NCBI GenBank assembly: GCA_017415005.1
Contig: JAFQJK010000017.1
Span: 1-35,508 of the forward strand
Length of the DNA: 35,508 nucleotides
Direction of reading: 5' to 3'
Origin: Rikenellaceae bacterium
GTDB taxonomy: Bacteria > Bacteroidota > Bacteroidia > Bacteroidales > Rikenellaceae
The notes beneath the pieces were generated by a model. That model saw nothing but the letters and a program-made list of their open reading frames with translations. It was not told the DNA's origin and did no database searches. Position 1 is the stretch's first letter, and each line of letters starts with the position of its first letter. The position numbers and the translations under genes are program-made. Shown piece by piece: positions 17,083 through 26,166 of this stretch.

Positions 17083-18382
17083 ACCGAAGATAGCGGCGGG
17101 AGCGCTGGCGTGGCTGATCGTAGCCCTTCCCTGTGGCGTGCTGGCCCAGAACAGCAGCATCAACGCCTTCTCTCCCTACACGATGTACGGCATCGGCGAC
17201 CTGTCCGTTCCGGGGACCGCCGCTAACCGGGGTATCGGCGGTGCCGGCGTAGCGCTCAGCTCGTCCGTGATGCTCAACCCGCTCAACCCCGCCTCGGCCA
17301 GCAATATGCGCCAGCAGACCGTACTGTTCAACGTGGGCGTCGAGACCCAGAGCTTCTACGAGAAGTCCCGCACGCAGAAGACCAGCTACTACACGGGCAA
17401 CATCCAGAACGTATCGCTCCAGTTGCCGCTGGCCCGCAAGATCGGCTTTATCTTCAACCTCTCTCCGCTGAGCAGCGTGGGCTACCGCATTGCCGAGAAC
17501 GACCTGCGCCCCGAGATCCTGGCCAATATCGGACAGGTCAAGTACAAATACTCAGGCGAGGGCGGCATCTCGCAGTTCAGCGCCGGGGTCGGCATGGAGA
17601 TCTTCAAGAACTTCTCGCTGGGGGCCGAGCTGATCTACTACCTGGGCAGCATCCAGCGCTATTACGATGTCGACATCACCCCGGTCACGGGTCTGGGCAC
17701 CTACTCCGATGTGAGCGCTTCGGCGCGCGAGGAGATTTCGCGCTTTTCCGGCAGCTTCGGTTTCCAGTACCGCATCATCTCCGACCTCAAGCGCGTGCTG
17801 TCCATCGGCGGCACCTACCGTCCGGCCACGAAGCTCAACCCCGACGTGCGGCGCTTCGTCCAGTCGGGCAACATTTTCGGCGACACGGTCTTTCTGCACA
17901 ACTACAACTCGGAGCTCCGGCTGCCCCATATGCTGACCGTCGGCGTCTTTTACGCCAACATGAAGCTCAGCACAGCCATCGACTACACCTACCAGAGCTG
18001 GAGCAAGGGCAATATGAACGACCAGGAGAACGGGGTCAACTTCACCGACAGCCACTCGTTCAAGGCGGGCCTTCAGTTCGTCCCCAACATGCTCGATGCG
18101 CGCCGCGCGCTCAAGCGGTGGTCCTACCGTATCGGCTACCGGTACAACACCTACTACCTGACGTTCAAGGACCGGACGATCCGCGACAACGCGATCACGC
18201 TGGGTCTCGGCATCCCGCTCAAGCTTTCGGGCGGCACGGCGCTCAACGTCGCCCTCGACCTGGGTATCCGGGGCTCGACCGGGCACGACCTGATCCAGGA
18301 GAAGTATCTGAAGCTTTCGATCGGGTTCAACTTCTTCGCCTCTCCCGACGAGGGATGGTTCCGCAAGCGTAAGTTCAAGTAA
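17072..18382 (+). CDS. Outer-membrane beta-barrel protein of unknown function
   Basis: This 436-residue protein has a signal peptide (MQIKPKIAAGALAWLIVALP, cleavage probably after GVLA). It is followed by alternating hydrophobic/polar strands rich in Tyr, Gly and Phe. The early segment (YGIGDLSVPGTAANRGIGGAG and LNPLNPAS) resembles the N terminus of FadL-like and other Bacteroidota outer-membrane transport barrels. The C terminus has aromatic-rich strands (LSIGFNFF). No TonB box or plug is seen. An upstream in-frame ATG at 17021 lies deep inside coaX and would spoil the signal peptide. It sits between coaX and a TPR protein in a block leading to an LptC-like gene, so a role in envelope lipid or protein traffic is inferred only. 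Confidence 0.85.
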   Translation: MQIKPKIAAGALAWLIVALPCGVLAQNSSINAFSPYTMYGIGDLSVPGTAANRGIGGAGVALSSSVMLNPLNPASASNMRQQTVLFNVGVETQSFYEKSRTQKTSYYTGNIQNVSLQLPLARKIGFIFNLSPLSSVGYRIAENDLRPEILANIGQVKYKYSGEGGISQFSAGVGMEIFKNFSLGAELIYYLGSIQRYYDVDITPVTGLGTYSDVSASAREEISRFSGSFGFQYRIISDLKRVLSIGGTYRPATKLNPDVRRFVQSGNIFGDTVFLHNYNSELRLPHMLTVGVFYANMKLSTAIDYTYQSWSKGNMNDQENGVNFTDSHSFKAGLQFVPNMLDARRALKRWSYRIGYRYNTYYLTFKDRTIRDNAITLGLGIPLKLSGGTALNVALDLGIRGSTGHDLIQEKYLKLSIGFNFFASPDEGWFRKRKFK

Positions 18383-18411
18383 GCGCACGACTACACTAAA
18401 ATAAAATAACG

Positions 18412-19749
18412 ATGAGAACAACGATCTTCAAACTGGCATTGAGCAGCGCGGCATTCATGCTTGCACTCAGTGCGGTGGCCCAGGCACCGGACGACCCCAA
18501 ATACGGGGCCACGGAAACGGAGCGTTACAATAACGCACTGAATCTCAGCTTTTTCAACGAAGCATACAACAGCAAGGACTATGCTACCGCCATTCCACTG
18601 CTTCAGGACCTGCTCGTCAAGGCTCCGGCCGCTTCCGAGAACCTGTACGCCCGCGGCATCAGCATTTACGGCCAGAAGGCTGCGGCCTCGACCAACCTGG
18701 CCGAGCGCAATATGCTGGTCGACAGCATCATGCTGCTGTACGACCTGCGCCTCAAGTATTTCGGCGATCACGAGAGCCGCGGCAAAGCGTATATCCTGGC
18801 CCGCAAGGCTCAGGACTACCTGTATTACAAGCCGGCCGACCGCGAGGGCGTGCACAAGTACTTCAAGGAGGCGATCGAGGCTAACGGCAACGACGCCGAG
18901 CCCGAGCTGATCACCGGCTACTTCAAGGAGCTGGTCGACGACTATAAGAACGACGCGATCGAGACCGAAGCGCTGCTCAACGAGTACGACCGCCTGTCGA
19001 AATACTTCGACACCGACCCCACCCCTGAGAAGGCCGAGGCCAAGAAGGTGTTCGAGCAACTGTTCATCATGAGCGACGCCGCCGACTGCGACGCCCTCGA
19101 GAGGATCTACGGCCCGCAGCTCGCGGCCAATCCTTCCGACACGGCCATGATGGCCAAAACGTTCATCCTGCTGGCCCGCGGCAACTGCAAGAGCGACTTC
19201 ATGCTCTCGGTCGGCGAGAAATACTACGCCCTCAAGCCCCGCTCCGACGTGGCGATGATGCTGGCCGCAGCGCTTGAGGAGCGCAAGGAGAACGACCGCG
19301 CTATCAAATACCTCACGGAAGCCATGCAGGCCGAGACCGATCCGGGGACCAAGGCCAATATCGCCATCCGCATCGCCGGCACCGAGCTGAGCGCCCAGCG
19401 TGCCCAGGCAGCCGCCAACTATGCCCGCCAGGCTATCTCGATCAATCCCGAGAGCGGCCTCGCCTACCTGATGCTGGCCCAGGCCTATGTCATCGGCACG
19501 AGCGGCTGCGGCGACGCATTCACCAAGCAGACGGTCTACTGGCTGGCCTCCGACGCGCTGTCCACCGCACGCCGCCTGCTGGCCGACGACGCCGACCAGG
19601 TCAAGAGCATCGACAGCCAGCTGGCCGCCTTCCGGGGCAACTTCCCCTCGGCCGAGGAGTGTTTCTTCCGGGGCATCAAGGACGGCGACAGCTACGACGT
19701 GAGCTGCGGCTGGATATCGGGACGCACCACGGTCCGCGAACGGAAATAG
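18412..19749 (+). CDS. Exported tetratricopeptide-repeat protein
   Basis: This 445-residue protein has a signal peptide (MRTTIFKLALSSAAFMLALSAVAQA) and no lipobox, so it is probably periplasmic. Helical pairs recur throughout. The clearest TPR-like units lie in the second half, with alanine-rich turns such as AAALEERKENDRAIKYLTEAM and AQAAANYARQAISINPESGLAYLMLAQAY. Four Cys residues occur, including a CDA and a GCGDAF. It follows the barrel gene by 29 bases and the LptC-like gene by 9, strongly suggesting one operon. TPR proteins scaffold complexes. Here the partner could be the neighbouring barrel, but this is not shown by sequence. Confidence 0.88.
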   Translation: MRTTIFKLALSSAAFMLALSAVAQAPDDPKYGATETERYNNALNLSFFNEAYNSKDYATAIPLLQDLLVKAPAASENLYARGISIYGQKAAASTNLAERNMLVDSIMLLYDLRLKYFGDHESRGKAYILARKAQDYLYYKPADREGVHKYFKEAIEANGNDAEPELITGYFKELVDDYKNDAIETEALLNEYDRLSKYFDTDPTPEKAEAKKVFEQLFIMSDAADCDALERIYGPQLAANPSDTAMMAKTFILLARGNCKSDFMLSVGEKYYALKPRSDVAMMLAAALEERKENDRAIKYLTEAMQAETDPGTKANIAIRIAGTELSAQRAQAAANYARQAISINPESGLAYLMLAQAYVIGTSGCGDAFTKQTVYWLASDALSTARRLLADDADQVKSIDSQLAAFRGNFPSAEECFFRGIKDGDSYDVSCGWISGRTTVRERK

Positions 19750-19758
19750 CCCCGCTTC

Positions 19759-20448
19759 GTGAACTTACAGAACAGACATATATCCTTACGGATAGCACTC
19801 CTTTTTGCAGGGAGTGCTATCTTGCTTCTGTCCTGCGACGACGGGCACCCGGCCGGCGATAAGCGCTCTTCGGAGCCGCTGATGACCCAGCAGAGCGACA
19901 CGCTGACGATCGTCAGCTCGAAGAACGGCCGCAAGAACTACCGCTTCTACACGCCGCTCATGGAGCGCTACCAGATCGACGGCAAGCCCTACTACATGGA
20001 GTTCCGGCGCGGCATCGACATGGTCACGCTCGACTCGCTGGGCCGCGACGAGTCGACCATCGTCTCCAACTACGCCATCTATCTCGAACCCCAGGAGCTC
20101 TGGGAGGCCAAGGGCAATGTCGTGGTGACCAACGCCGAGGGACAGGTACTCGAAACACAGCAGCTGTTCTGGAACCAGAAGACCGGCCGCGTCTACTCCA
20201 ACGTCGACACCAAGATCACGCAGGAGAGCGACGTGATCTATGGCACGGGATTCGAATCGGACGATAAGTTCGCCGACTTCGTGCTCCGCCAGCCGATGGG
20301 CCGCGTCGGCGTGGACATCCAGCCGACCGACAGCACAGCCGCCGCCGGCCCGGACGCAGCGGGCGCCCATACGCTCGGCCCCTCCGACACGGTCCGCCGT
20401 GCCACGGCCCCGGCTCCCGTGCGCGCAACGACAGGCGCGTCCGACTAA
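19759..20448 (+). CDS. lptC: LptC-like LPS-export lipoprotein
   Basis: This 229-residue protein has a lipoprotein signal ending AILLLSC (lipid-modified Cys about residue 26). It then has a beta-rich OstA/LptC-type domain with YSN/AEG repeats (NAEGQVLETQQLFWNQKTGRV). LptC bridges the LptBFG transporter in the inner membrane to periplasmic LptA, moving lipopolysaccharide outward. The start is GTG, 9 bases after the upstream stop. No ATG gives a full signal peptide. The last 45 residues are Ala/Pro/Thr-rich and probably disordered. LptA, B, F and G are not in the window. Confidence 0.88.
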   Translation: MNLQNRHISLRIALLFAGSAILLLSCDDGHPAGDKRSSEPLMTQQSDTLTIVSSKNGRKNYRFYTPLMERYQIDGKPYYMEFRRGIDMVTLDSLGRDESTIVSNYAIYLEPQELWEAKGNVVVTNAEGQVLETQQLFWNQKTGRVYSNVDTKITQESDVIYGTGFESDDKFADFVLRQPMGRVGVDIQPTDSTAAAGPDAAGAHTLGPSDTVRRATAPAPVRATTGASD

Positions 20449-20581
20449 CCGCTCCGCCCCGGGCCCCCGCGCTCCGACGCCACAGCCCGGGCACCATACG
20501 ATACGCCCTTGCCGGCAGGCATCCTGCCGCAGGATATCCCCCGCAAGTTCCGCCACGGGCGGCGGGCAACCAGATACGACC

Positions 20582-21838
20582 ATGCTTACGACGATCGCCA
20601 TTATCCTGATTTCGCTGCTTTTCTCCGCCTTCTTTTCGGGGATGGAGATCGCATTCGTCGCGTCCAACAAGCTGAAGCTCGAACTCGAGAAGAAACAGAG
20701 CGCCGTGCTCAACTACATCCTCGGCATCTTCACCCGCCACCCGGGCCAGTACATCTCGACCATCCTCGTGGGCAACAACATCGCGCTGGTCGTCTACTCG
20801 CTCAACATGACCGTGCTGTTCCGCCTGATCCTGCAGCACTACAACCCCGACTGGCAGAGCTCCGTACTGCTCGAAACGATCGTTTCGACGGTCATCATCA
20901 TCTTCACGGCCGAGTTCCTGCCTAAGGCGCTCGTGCGCGGCAACCCCAATTTCTACCTCAACACGTTCGCCGTACCGGTCTACCTGTTCTACCTGGTCCT
21001 CTTCCCGATCTCCAAGCTGGCCACCTGGCTTTCGATCGGCATCTTCAAGCTGCTCGGCCTCCCGGTCCGCCGCGAGCACGGCATCCGCACTTTCGACCGT
21101 GTCGAGCTCTCGCACCTGCTCGAAGAGGTCTCCGAGCACGGCGAGCAGCAGAGCGAGAACGAGAACGAGATCAAGCTGTTCCAGAACGCGCTCGACTTCT
21201 CGGACCTGCGCGTACGCGACTGCATGGTCCCGCGCATCGACGTGGAGGCCGTCCCGGTCGACATGCCGGTCGCCGAGCTTACGCGTCGCTTCTCCGAAAG
21301 CCAGTACTCGCGCATCTTCGTCTACCACGGCTCGATCGACAACATCATCGGCTACGTGACCACCAAGAGCCTGTTCACCCACCCGGGCACGATCCGCCAC
21401 ATCCTCAAACAGGCGCTCTACACTACCGAGAGCATGCCGGCCCAGAAGCTGCTCACGCTCTTCACCAAACGCAACCAGTCGGTAGCCGTGGTGATCGACG
21501 AGTTCGGCGGTACGGCGGGTATCGTCTCGCTCGAGGACGTGCTCGAAGAGATCTTCGGCGAGATCGAGGACGAGCACGACCGCAAGGAGACCGTCGAGAA
21601 AAAGCTCGGCGAGAACGAATATATCTTCTCCTGCCGGCTCGAGGTCGAGTACCTCAACGAGGCCTACGGCCTGCACATCCCCGAGAGCGAGGAGTACGAC
21701 ACGCTGGCCGGCTACATCATCTTCCGCAACGACGGCATCCCGACCCAGGGCGAGACGATCGTTTCCGACAGCATGCGGATCAAGGTCCTCCGGGTCAGCG
21801 GCTCGAAGCTCGAGCTGGCCCGCCTCACCCTGCTCTGA
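20582..21838 (+). CDS. CNNM/CBS-domain membrane protein (HlyC/CorC, GldE-like family)
   Basis: This 418-residue protein has an N-terminal DUF21/CNNM membrane domain (about residues 1-170). Its membrane segments include LTTIAIILISLLFSAFFSG and TVIIIFTAEFLPKAL. A pair of CBS domains follows (about 205-330, starting MVPRIDVEAV; second with VVIDEFGGTAGIVSLEDVLEEIFGEI). A CorC/HlyC C-terminal domain is last. The family includes magnesium/cobalt transporters and the gliding protein GldE, so the substrate here is open. The frame is open upstream to 20240, but that part overlaps lptC and lacks membrane-protein character. The ATG at 20582 is the true start. 133 bases separate it from lptC. Confidence 0.9.
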   Translation: MLTTIAIILISLLFSAFFSGMEIAFVASNKLKLELEKKQSAVLNYILGIFTRHPGQYISTILVGNNIALVVYSLNMTVLFRLILQHYNPDWQSSVLLETIVSTVIIIFTAEFLPKALVRGNPNFYLNTFAVPVYLFYLVLFPISKLATWLSIGIFKLLGLPVRREHGIRTFDRVELSHLLEEVSEHGEQQSENENEIKLFQNALDFSDLRVRDCMVPRIDVEAVPVDMPVAELTRRFSESQYSRIFVYHGSIDNIIGYVTTKSLFTHPGTIRHILKQALYTTESMPAQKLLTLFTKRNQSVAVVIDEFGGTAGIVSLEDVLEEIFGEIEDEHDRKETVEKKLGENEYIFSCRLEVEYLNEAYGLHIPESEEYDTLAGYIIFRNDGIPTQGETIVSDSMRIKVLRVSGSKLELARLTLL

Positions 21839-22194
21839 CCGGGGCGTCTCAGGCCCCCCTGAGCCGGTCGCCTCTCTTCCCCGGTCCCCCGCGGCGTGCC
21901 GCGCTGCCCAACACGCCCTCACGGCTCCAGGCCCTTCCCGGTCCGGCCCCTGCCCGGCCGTTCCCATTCCCCCGCCGGACGGTTTCCCGCAAGCCCCCAG
22001 GCCGCCTCATCGCGCCCCGGTCCCGGGTCCCTCTCCTCGCTGCCGCGTCCCCGGCCCGGGCCTCACCGGCAAATGCCGGCTGCCTACCGGCCGCCACGAC
22101 GTTCCGCCGCTTCATTTCCCGCCCCGCAGCCACCGTTTTTCGCCGGTTCAGGCGATAATTTCAGGCGGAATGGCGCGGATACAGAGTTTTTTAC
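21839..22194. other. C-rich spacer between the CNNM gene and ppiD
   Basis: No gene is supported. The sequence is pyrimidine/C-rich with low-complexity open frames. No terminator hairpin with a T tract is visible directly after the CNNM gene. Confidence 0.6.
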
Positions 22195-22202
22195 TATCTT
22201 TG
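22195..22202 (+). promoter_or_regulatory. -7 box of the ppiD promoter
   Basis: TATCTTTG matches TAnnTTTG, 45 bases before the ATG at 22248, preceded by a T-rich run. No -33 TTTG stands at the ideal spacing. This makes ppiD a separate transcription unit despite its orientation. Confidence 0.6.
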
Positions 22203-22247
22203 GACTTCATAAACCCAAAAACCAAGGAATTCTAAACATCAATACGT

Positions 22248-24317
22248 ATGGCATCACTCAACACCCTCAGGACCCGCGGCGGTATCATCGTCTCGATCGT
22301 TATCGGGCTGGCCCTCCTCGCCTTTCTGCTGACCGACCTGATGACCTCGGGCAGTACGCTGATGAATGCGAACAAGACCAAGGTCGGCGAGATCGACGGT
22401 AACTCGATCGGCTACATCACATACTCCAACCAGCTCCAGAAGCTGACCACCGTTACGCAGATCATGTCCGGCCGCGACGCACTGTCGGCCGAGGAGCAGG
22501 ATCAGGTCAACAACATGGCCTGGGAGGCGATGATCATGCAGGAGGCCTACCTTCCGGGGCTCAGGACACTTGGGCTCAGCACATCCGAGGGCGAGCAGAT
22601 CGACATGGTGAGCGGGGTCTACCTTTCGCCGGTGATCAGCCGTATCTTCCTCAACCAGAACACCGGGCAGTTCGATCCGGCCCTGCTCAAGAGCTTCATT
22701 GACAACATCGGGGCCGACCAGACGGGCCGCAGCGCCCTGATGTGGAACTACCTGAAGGAACAGATGGTCAACGAGCGCGCCATGAGCAAGTTCATCGCGC
22801 TGGTCACCAACGGCATGTACGTGACCGACTTCGAGGTCGAGCAGGGCGTCGCCGATGCCGACAACAGCTACTCGGCCCGCTACGTCACGCTTCCTTACAT
22901 GATGATCGCCGACTCGACCGTCAAGGTGACGAGCAGCGAGATCAAGGCGTTCTACAACGAGCATGAGAAGATGTTCCGCCAGACCGCCTCGCGCGATATC
23001 GAGTATGTGGTCTTCGACCTTCTTCCTTCGGAAGCCGACCGCGCCGAGGCCGAGAAGCAGGTTAACGAGCTGGCCCAGGAATTTGCCGCAGCCGAGAACC
23101 CTATGCAGTTCGCCACGCTCAACTCGCAGGAGAAGACCGATACCCGGTACTATAAGGAATCCGAGCTCAGCGGCGAGCTGGCCGCGCTGGCTTTCGGCAG
23201 CGGCAACCGGACCATGAGCGGTCCGACCCTCGAGGGCGGTATCTATACGATGGCACGCGTCAATGATATCCGGATGCTTCCCGACTCGCTCGGCGCCGAG
23301 CACATTCTGCTGCCGGCCACCGACACCGAGCAGGCCGACAGTATCGTCAAGGCCCTCAAGGCGGGTGCCGACTTCGCCACGCTGGCCGTCGAATACTCGC
23401 TCGACCAGGGCAGCAGTCAGCAAGGCGGCGATCTGGGCGTCTTTGCCTACGACCAGATGATCCCGGCCTTCAGCGAGGCCTGCGCCAAGGCCGGCAAGGG
23501 CGATGTTTTCACCGTAACGACCAACTACGGCCTCCATGTGGTCCGCCTGACCCACAAGACGCAGCCGGTGCGCAAGGCCCAGATCGCCACGGTCACCTAC
23601 AGGGTCGAGCCCAGCGCGGCAACCCAGCAGGAGGTATACGGCAAGGCCAGCAAGTTCATTTCCGAAGGTTCTGGCTCGTATGACAACTTCAAGAAGGCAG
23701 CGCTCGACAACGGCATGATCAAGCGCGTAGCCCGCATCCGCAACACCGAGCGCACGGTACGCGGCATGGACAACTCGCGCGAGCTCGTTCGCTGGGCCTT
23801 CAACGGTCAGGTGGGCGACGTTTCGCAGATCCTCGATATCGACGGCAACTACGTGATCGCGGCGATCACCGACGCCCGTGAGGACGGCATTGCCACGGTC
23901 GACGAGGCCGCCCAGGGCATCCGCACGATCCTAGTCCGCGACAAGAAGAGCGCCATGCTGGCCGAAAAGCTCGAGGGCAGCTCGATTGACGAGATCGCTA
24001 CCGTCAACGGCGCAGAGACAGGGACGGTCGACAGCCTTGCATTCAACGCCTTCTATATCAACGGCGTCGGCACCGAGCAGGCCCTGATCGGCGCGATCTG
24101 CGGCGGGGCGAAGCCCGAGACCCTTTCGAAACCCATCGACGGCGTCAGCGGCGTATACCGTGTCGAAGTGACCGGCGTCACCCACACCGACGCCATCACG
24201 CCGCAGGACGAAAAGGTACGTCTCGAGGCGATGAGCCAGGCCTACATAGCCGAGCGGCTGTCACAGGCGATGATCAACGTCGCCAATGTCAAGGACAGCC
24301 GGGTCCGCTTCTTCTAA
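22248..24317 (+). CDS. ppiD: PpiD/SurA-type periplasmic peptidyl-prolyl isomerase
   Basis: This 689-residue chaperone is anchored in the inner membrane and faces the periplasm. It helps outer-membrane and secreted proteins fold. One N-terminal membrane helix (about residues 14-34, IIVSIVIGLALLAFLL) is followed by a SurA_N-like helical region. A parvulin domain lies at about 345-437, with AEHILL, the GADFATLAVEYSLDQ turn, GGDLG and NYGLHVVRL. A second, degenerate parvulin-like part may lie in the C-terminal third. It has its own promoter and terminator and closes the envelope gene block. Confidence 0.92.
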   Translation: MASLNTLRTRGGIIVSIVIGLALLAFLLTDLMTSGSTLMNANKTKVGEIDGNSIGYITYSNQLQKLTTVTQIMSGRDALSAEEQDQVNNMAWEAMIMQEAYLPGLRTLGLSTSEGEQIDMVSGVYLSPVISRIFLNQNTGQFDPALLKSFIDNIGADQTGRSALMWNYLKEQMVNERAMSKFIALVTNGMYVTDFEVEQGVADADNSYSARYVTLPYMMIADSTVKVTSSEIKAFYNEHEKMFRQTASRDIEYVVFDLLPSEADRAEAEKQVNELAQEFAAAENPMQFATLNSQEKTDTRYYKESELSGELAALAFGSGNRTMSGPTLEGGIYTMARVNDIRMLPDSLGAEHILLPATDTEQADSIVKALKAGADFATLAVEYSLDQGSSQQGGDLGVFAYDQMIPAFSEACAKAGKGDVFTVTTNYGLHVVRLTHKTQPVRKAQIATVTYRVEPSAATQQEVYGKASKFISEGSGSYDNFKKAALDNGMIKRVARIRNTERTVRGMDNSRELVRWAFNGQVGDVSQILDIDGNYVIAAITDAREDGIATVDEAAQGIRTILVRDKKSAMLAEKLEGSSIDEIATVNGAETGTVDSLAFNAFYINGVGTEQALIGAICGGAKPETLSKPIDGVSGVYRVEVTGVTHTDAITPQDEKVRLEAMSQAYIAERLSQAMINVANVKDSRVRFF

Positions 24318-24335
24318 GCTCCCGCTCCCCCCTAC

Positions 24336-24370
24336 AAGAGCCTTCCGGTCCTCCGGAAGGCTCTTTTTTT
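24336..24370 (+). terminator. Rho-independent terminator of ppiD
   Basis: AAGAGCCTTCCGG (24336-24348) pairs perfectly with CCGGAAGGCTCTT (24353-24365) around a 4-base loop. An unbroken T run extends to 24370. This is the strongest terminator in the window. Confidence 0.95.
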
Positions 24371-24537
24371 ACCGCCATCCTCCGCATGCAAAAGGCACAC
24401 GCTCCCAGCGCGATAGCCGTGAACGGTCCCGCCTCCGGATCGCCCATAGCGCCCCCCGCCTGATTATTTTGTGCGTACAGGCGTCGTATCTCAACAAATA
24501 ATGCCTATATTTAACATGATAATCATCGCGACCACCA

Positions 24538-26166
24538 TTGCACACGACGCTCCATACCGCCGCCCCGGGCCTGCCTCTCCGCCGCCTTTTCCGCGTGCTC
24601 GGCCTACTCGTGCTGGTCGCCTGCGGCGACAAGGAGTCCGGCGGCCCCGCGGCCGACCCCGAGGTCACCGCTCCCGCCGAGGTCGTTTTCCCGGCGGCAA
24701 CGCAGGACACCACGATCCGTATCACCGCCAACCTGCCGTGGTCGCTCTCCGGGGCGACAGGCGGCGCCTTGGTCTACAATCCCCGCAGCGGAGGCGCAGG
24801 GACCACCCCTGTCACCGTCTCGATGGCCGGCAACTCGTCCGCCTCCTCGGAGCTCCGGGTCACGCTGAACCTCGCCTGCGGCAGTCTCATACAACCGATC
24901 GACTTCGTCCGGGCACCCCGTGCCCGGTTGACCTTCACCCGGCACGCCATCACCGACATCGCACGCGGAGGCGAACAGATCGCCATCGAAGTACAGGCCA
25001 ACGGCACCTACGAAGTCAGCGTTCCCCAGCCTTTCCGCACCTGGATATCCGAAGTCCCCGCCCCGCCCGATGCCAGGAGCGCGCTGCGCCGTGAGTCCGT
25101 CACGCTCCTGATCGACGCCAATCCGGACGATATGCCTCGCCGCGGCCAGGTCGTCATCCACTCGGCCGGGCTGGGCCTGAGCGATACGGCCACGATCTGG
25201 CAGGACGGCGCCACCTCGATCGACGGCTACGTCTCGATCTGGCAACAATCCACGCATAACCCGCCGGTCAAGATCGTCATCATGGGCGACGGGTTCAACA
25301 AGGACGACATCACCAGCGGCAAGTACGAGCGGGCGCTCAGCGAGGCGGCCGGATACCTGTTCGCCATCGAGCCCTACAAGAGCTACCGCGACTACTTCAC
25401 GGTCTACTTCGTCTGGGCCGTATCGAACGAGAGCGGCATCGCCGGCGACCGGGTCAAGGATACGAAGTTCCGGAGCCTGGGCCTCGATCCCGACATCGAC
25501 ATCTGCTGGGAATACGTCCGCAAGGCCCCGATCGACGACGACACGGGCGGTACGGCCGTCATGCTGGTGCTCAACGCCACGTGGTACGGCGGACGCACGA
25601 CGTTCTGGAGCGACGGCGCGGCCATTGCCCGTGTCCCGATGTCGCGCGAGCCCTACCCGTGGGACTTCCGGGGGCTGGTCCAGCACGAGATGGGCGGCCA
25701 CGCCATTGCCAAGCTGCACGACGAGTACCCGATCCCTGACATCCTGACGCCGCAGGCCATCGCCGACGTCCGCTGGTGGCAGAGCATCGGCTTCTATGGC
25801 AATGTCGATTTCACCAATGATCCGGCCCAGGTGCTCTGGAAGCACTTCATCGGCCGTGAAGGCTACCCGATGGTCGGCGTCTACGAGGGGGCCTTCTGGC
25901 AGTCGGGCGCCTACCGGGCCGAGGAGGACCAGTGCATGATCTACAATATCCCCTACTACAACGCGCCGAGCCGCGAGCTGATCGTCCGGCGCATCAGGTC
26001 GCTGGCCGGCGAGCCTTACAGCTTCGAGGAGTTCCTGCGCAACGATAAGATCGAGCCCCCGGTCAAGTCGGCGTGGCGCTACGAGCCTGCCGCGACCCAG
26101 CCCGCCGATCCGGGCCAGCTTCCGCCGCAGGCTATCGACGGGCCACCCCCGGGCTCCCCGCGATAG
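24538..26166 (+). CDS. M64-family (IgA peptidase-like) metallopeptidase lipoprotein with BACON-like domains
   Basis: This protein has up to 542 residues. A lipoprotein signal ends LVLVAC (Cys about 29), followed by GDKES, acidic residues that may favour surface display. Two BACON-like beta-sandwich units (about 45-230) precede the peptidase domain, which starts near VKIVIMGDGFN. The zinc site reads H383-E-M-G-G-H388, with DEY following seven residues after H388. This is one residue more than the textbook HExxH. The start is uncertain: TTG at 24538 is the most upstream in-frame start, a CTG at 24571 would give a very clean lipoprotein signal (MPLRRLFRVLGLL), and there is no in-frame ATG before the signal. 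The substrate is unknown. Confidence 0.82.
   Translation: MHTTLHTAAPGLPLRRLFRVLGLLVLVACGDKESGGPAADPEVTAPAEVVFPAATQDTTIRITANLPWSLSGATGGALVYNPRSGGAGTTPVTVSMAGNSSASSELRVTLNLACGSLIQPIDFVRAPRARLTFTRHAITDIARGGEQIAIEVQANGTYEVSVPQPFRTWISEVPAPPDARSALRRESVTLLIDANPDDMPRRGQVVIHSAGLGLSDTATIWQDGATSIDGYVSIWQQSTHNPPVKIVIMGDGFNKDDITSGKYERALSEAAGYLFAIEPYKSYRDYFTVYFVWAVSNESGIAGDRVKDTKFRSLGLDPDIDICWEYVRKAPIDDDTGGTAVMLVLNATWYGGRTTFWSDGAAIARVPMSREPYPWDFRGLVQHEMGGHAIAKLHDEYPIPDILTPQAIADVRWWQSIGFYGNVDFTNDPAQVLWKHFIGREGYPMVGVYEGAFWQSGAYRAEEDQCMIYNIPYYNAPSRELIVRRIRSLAGEPYSFEEFLRNDKIEPPVKSAWRYEPAATQPADPGQLPPQAIDGPPPGSPR

Noticed and set aside
20240-20581. N-terminal extension of the CNNM/CBS protein
   Set aside because: It overlaps lptC and encodes Ser/Pro/Arg-rich sequence, whereas the ATG at 20582 begins directly with the expected first membrane helix.
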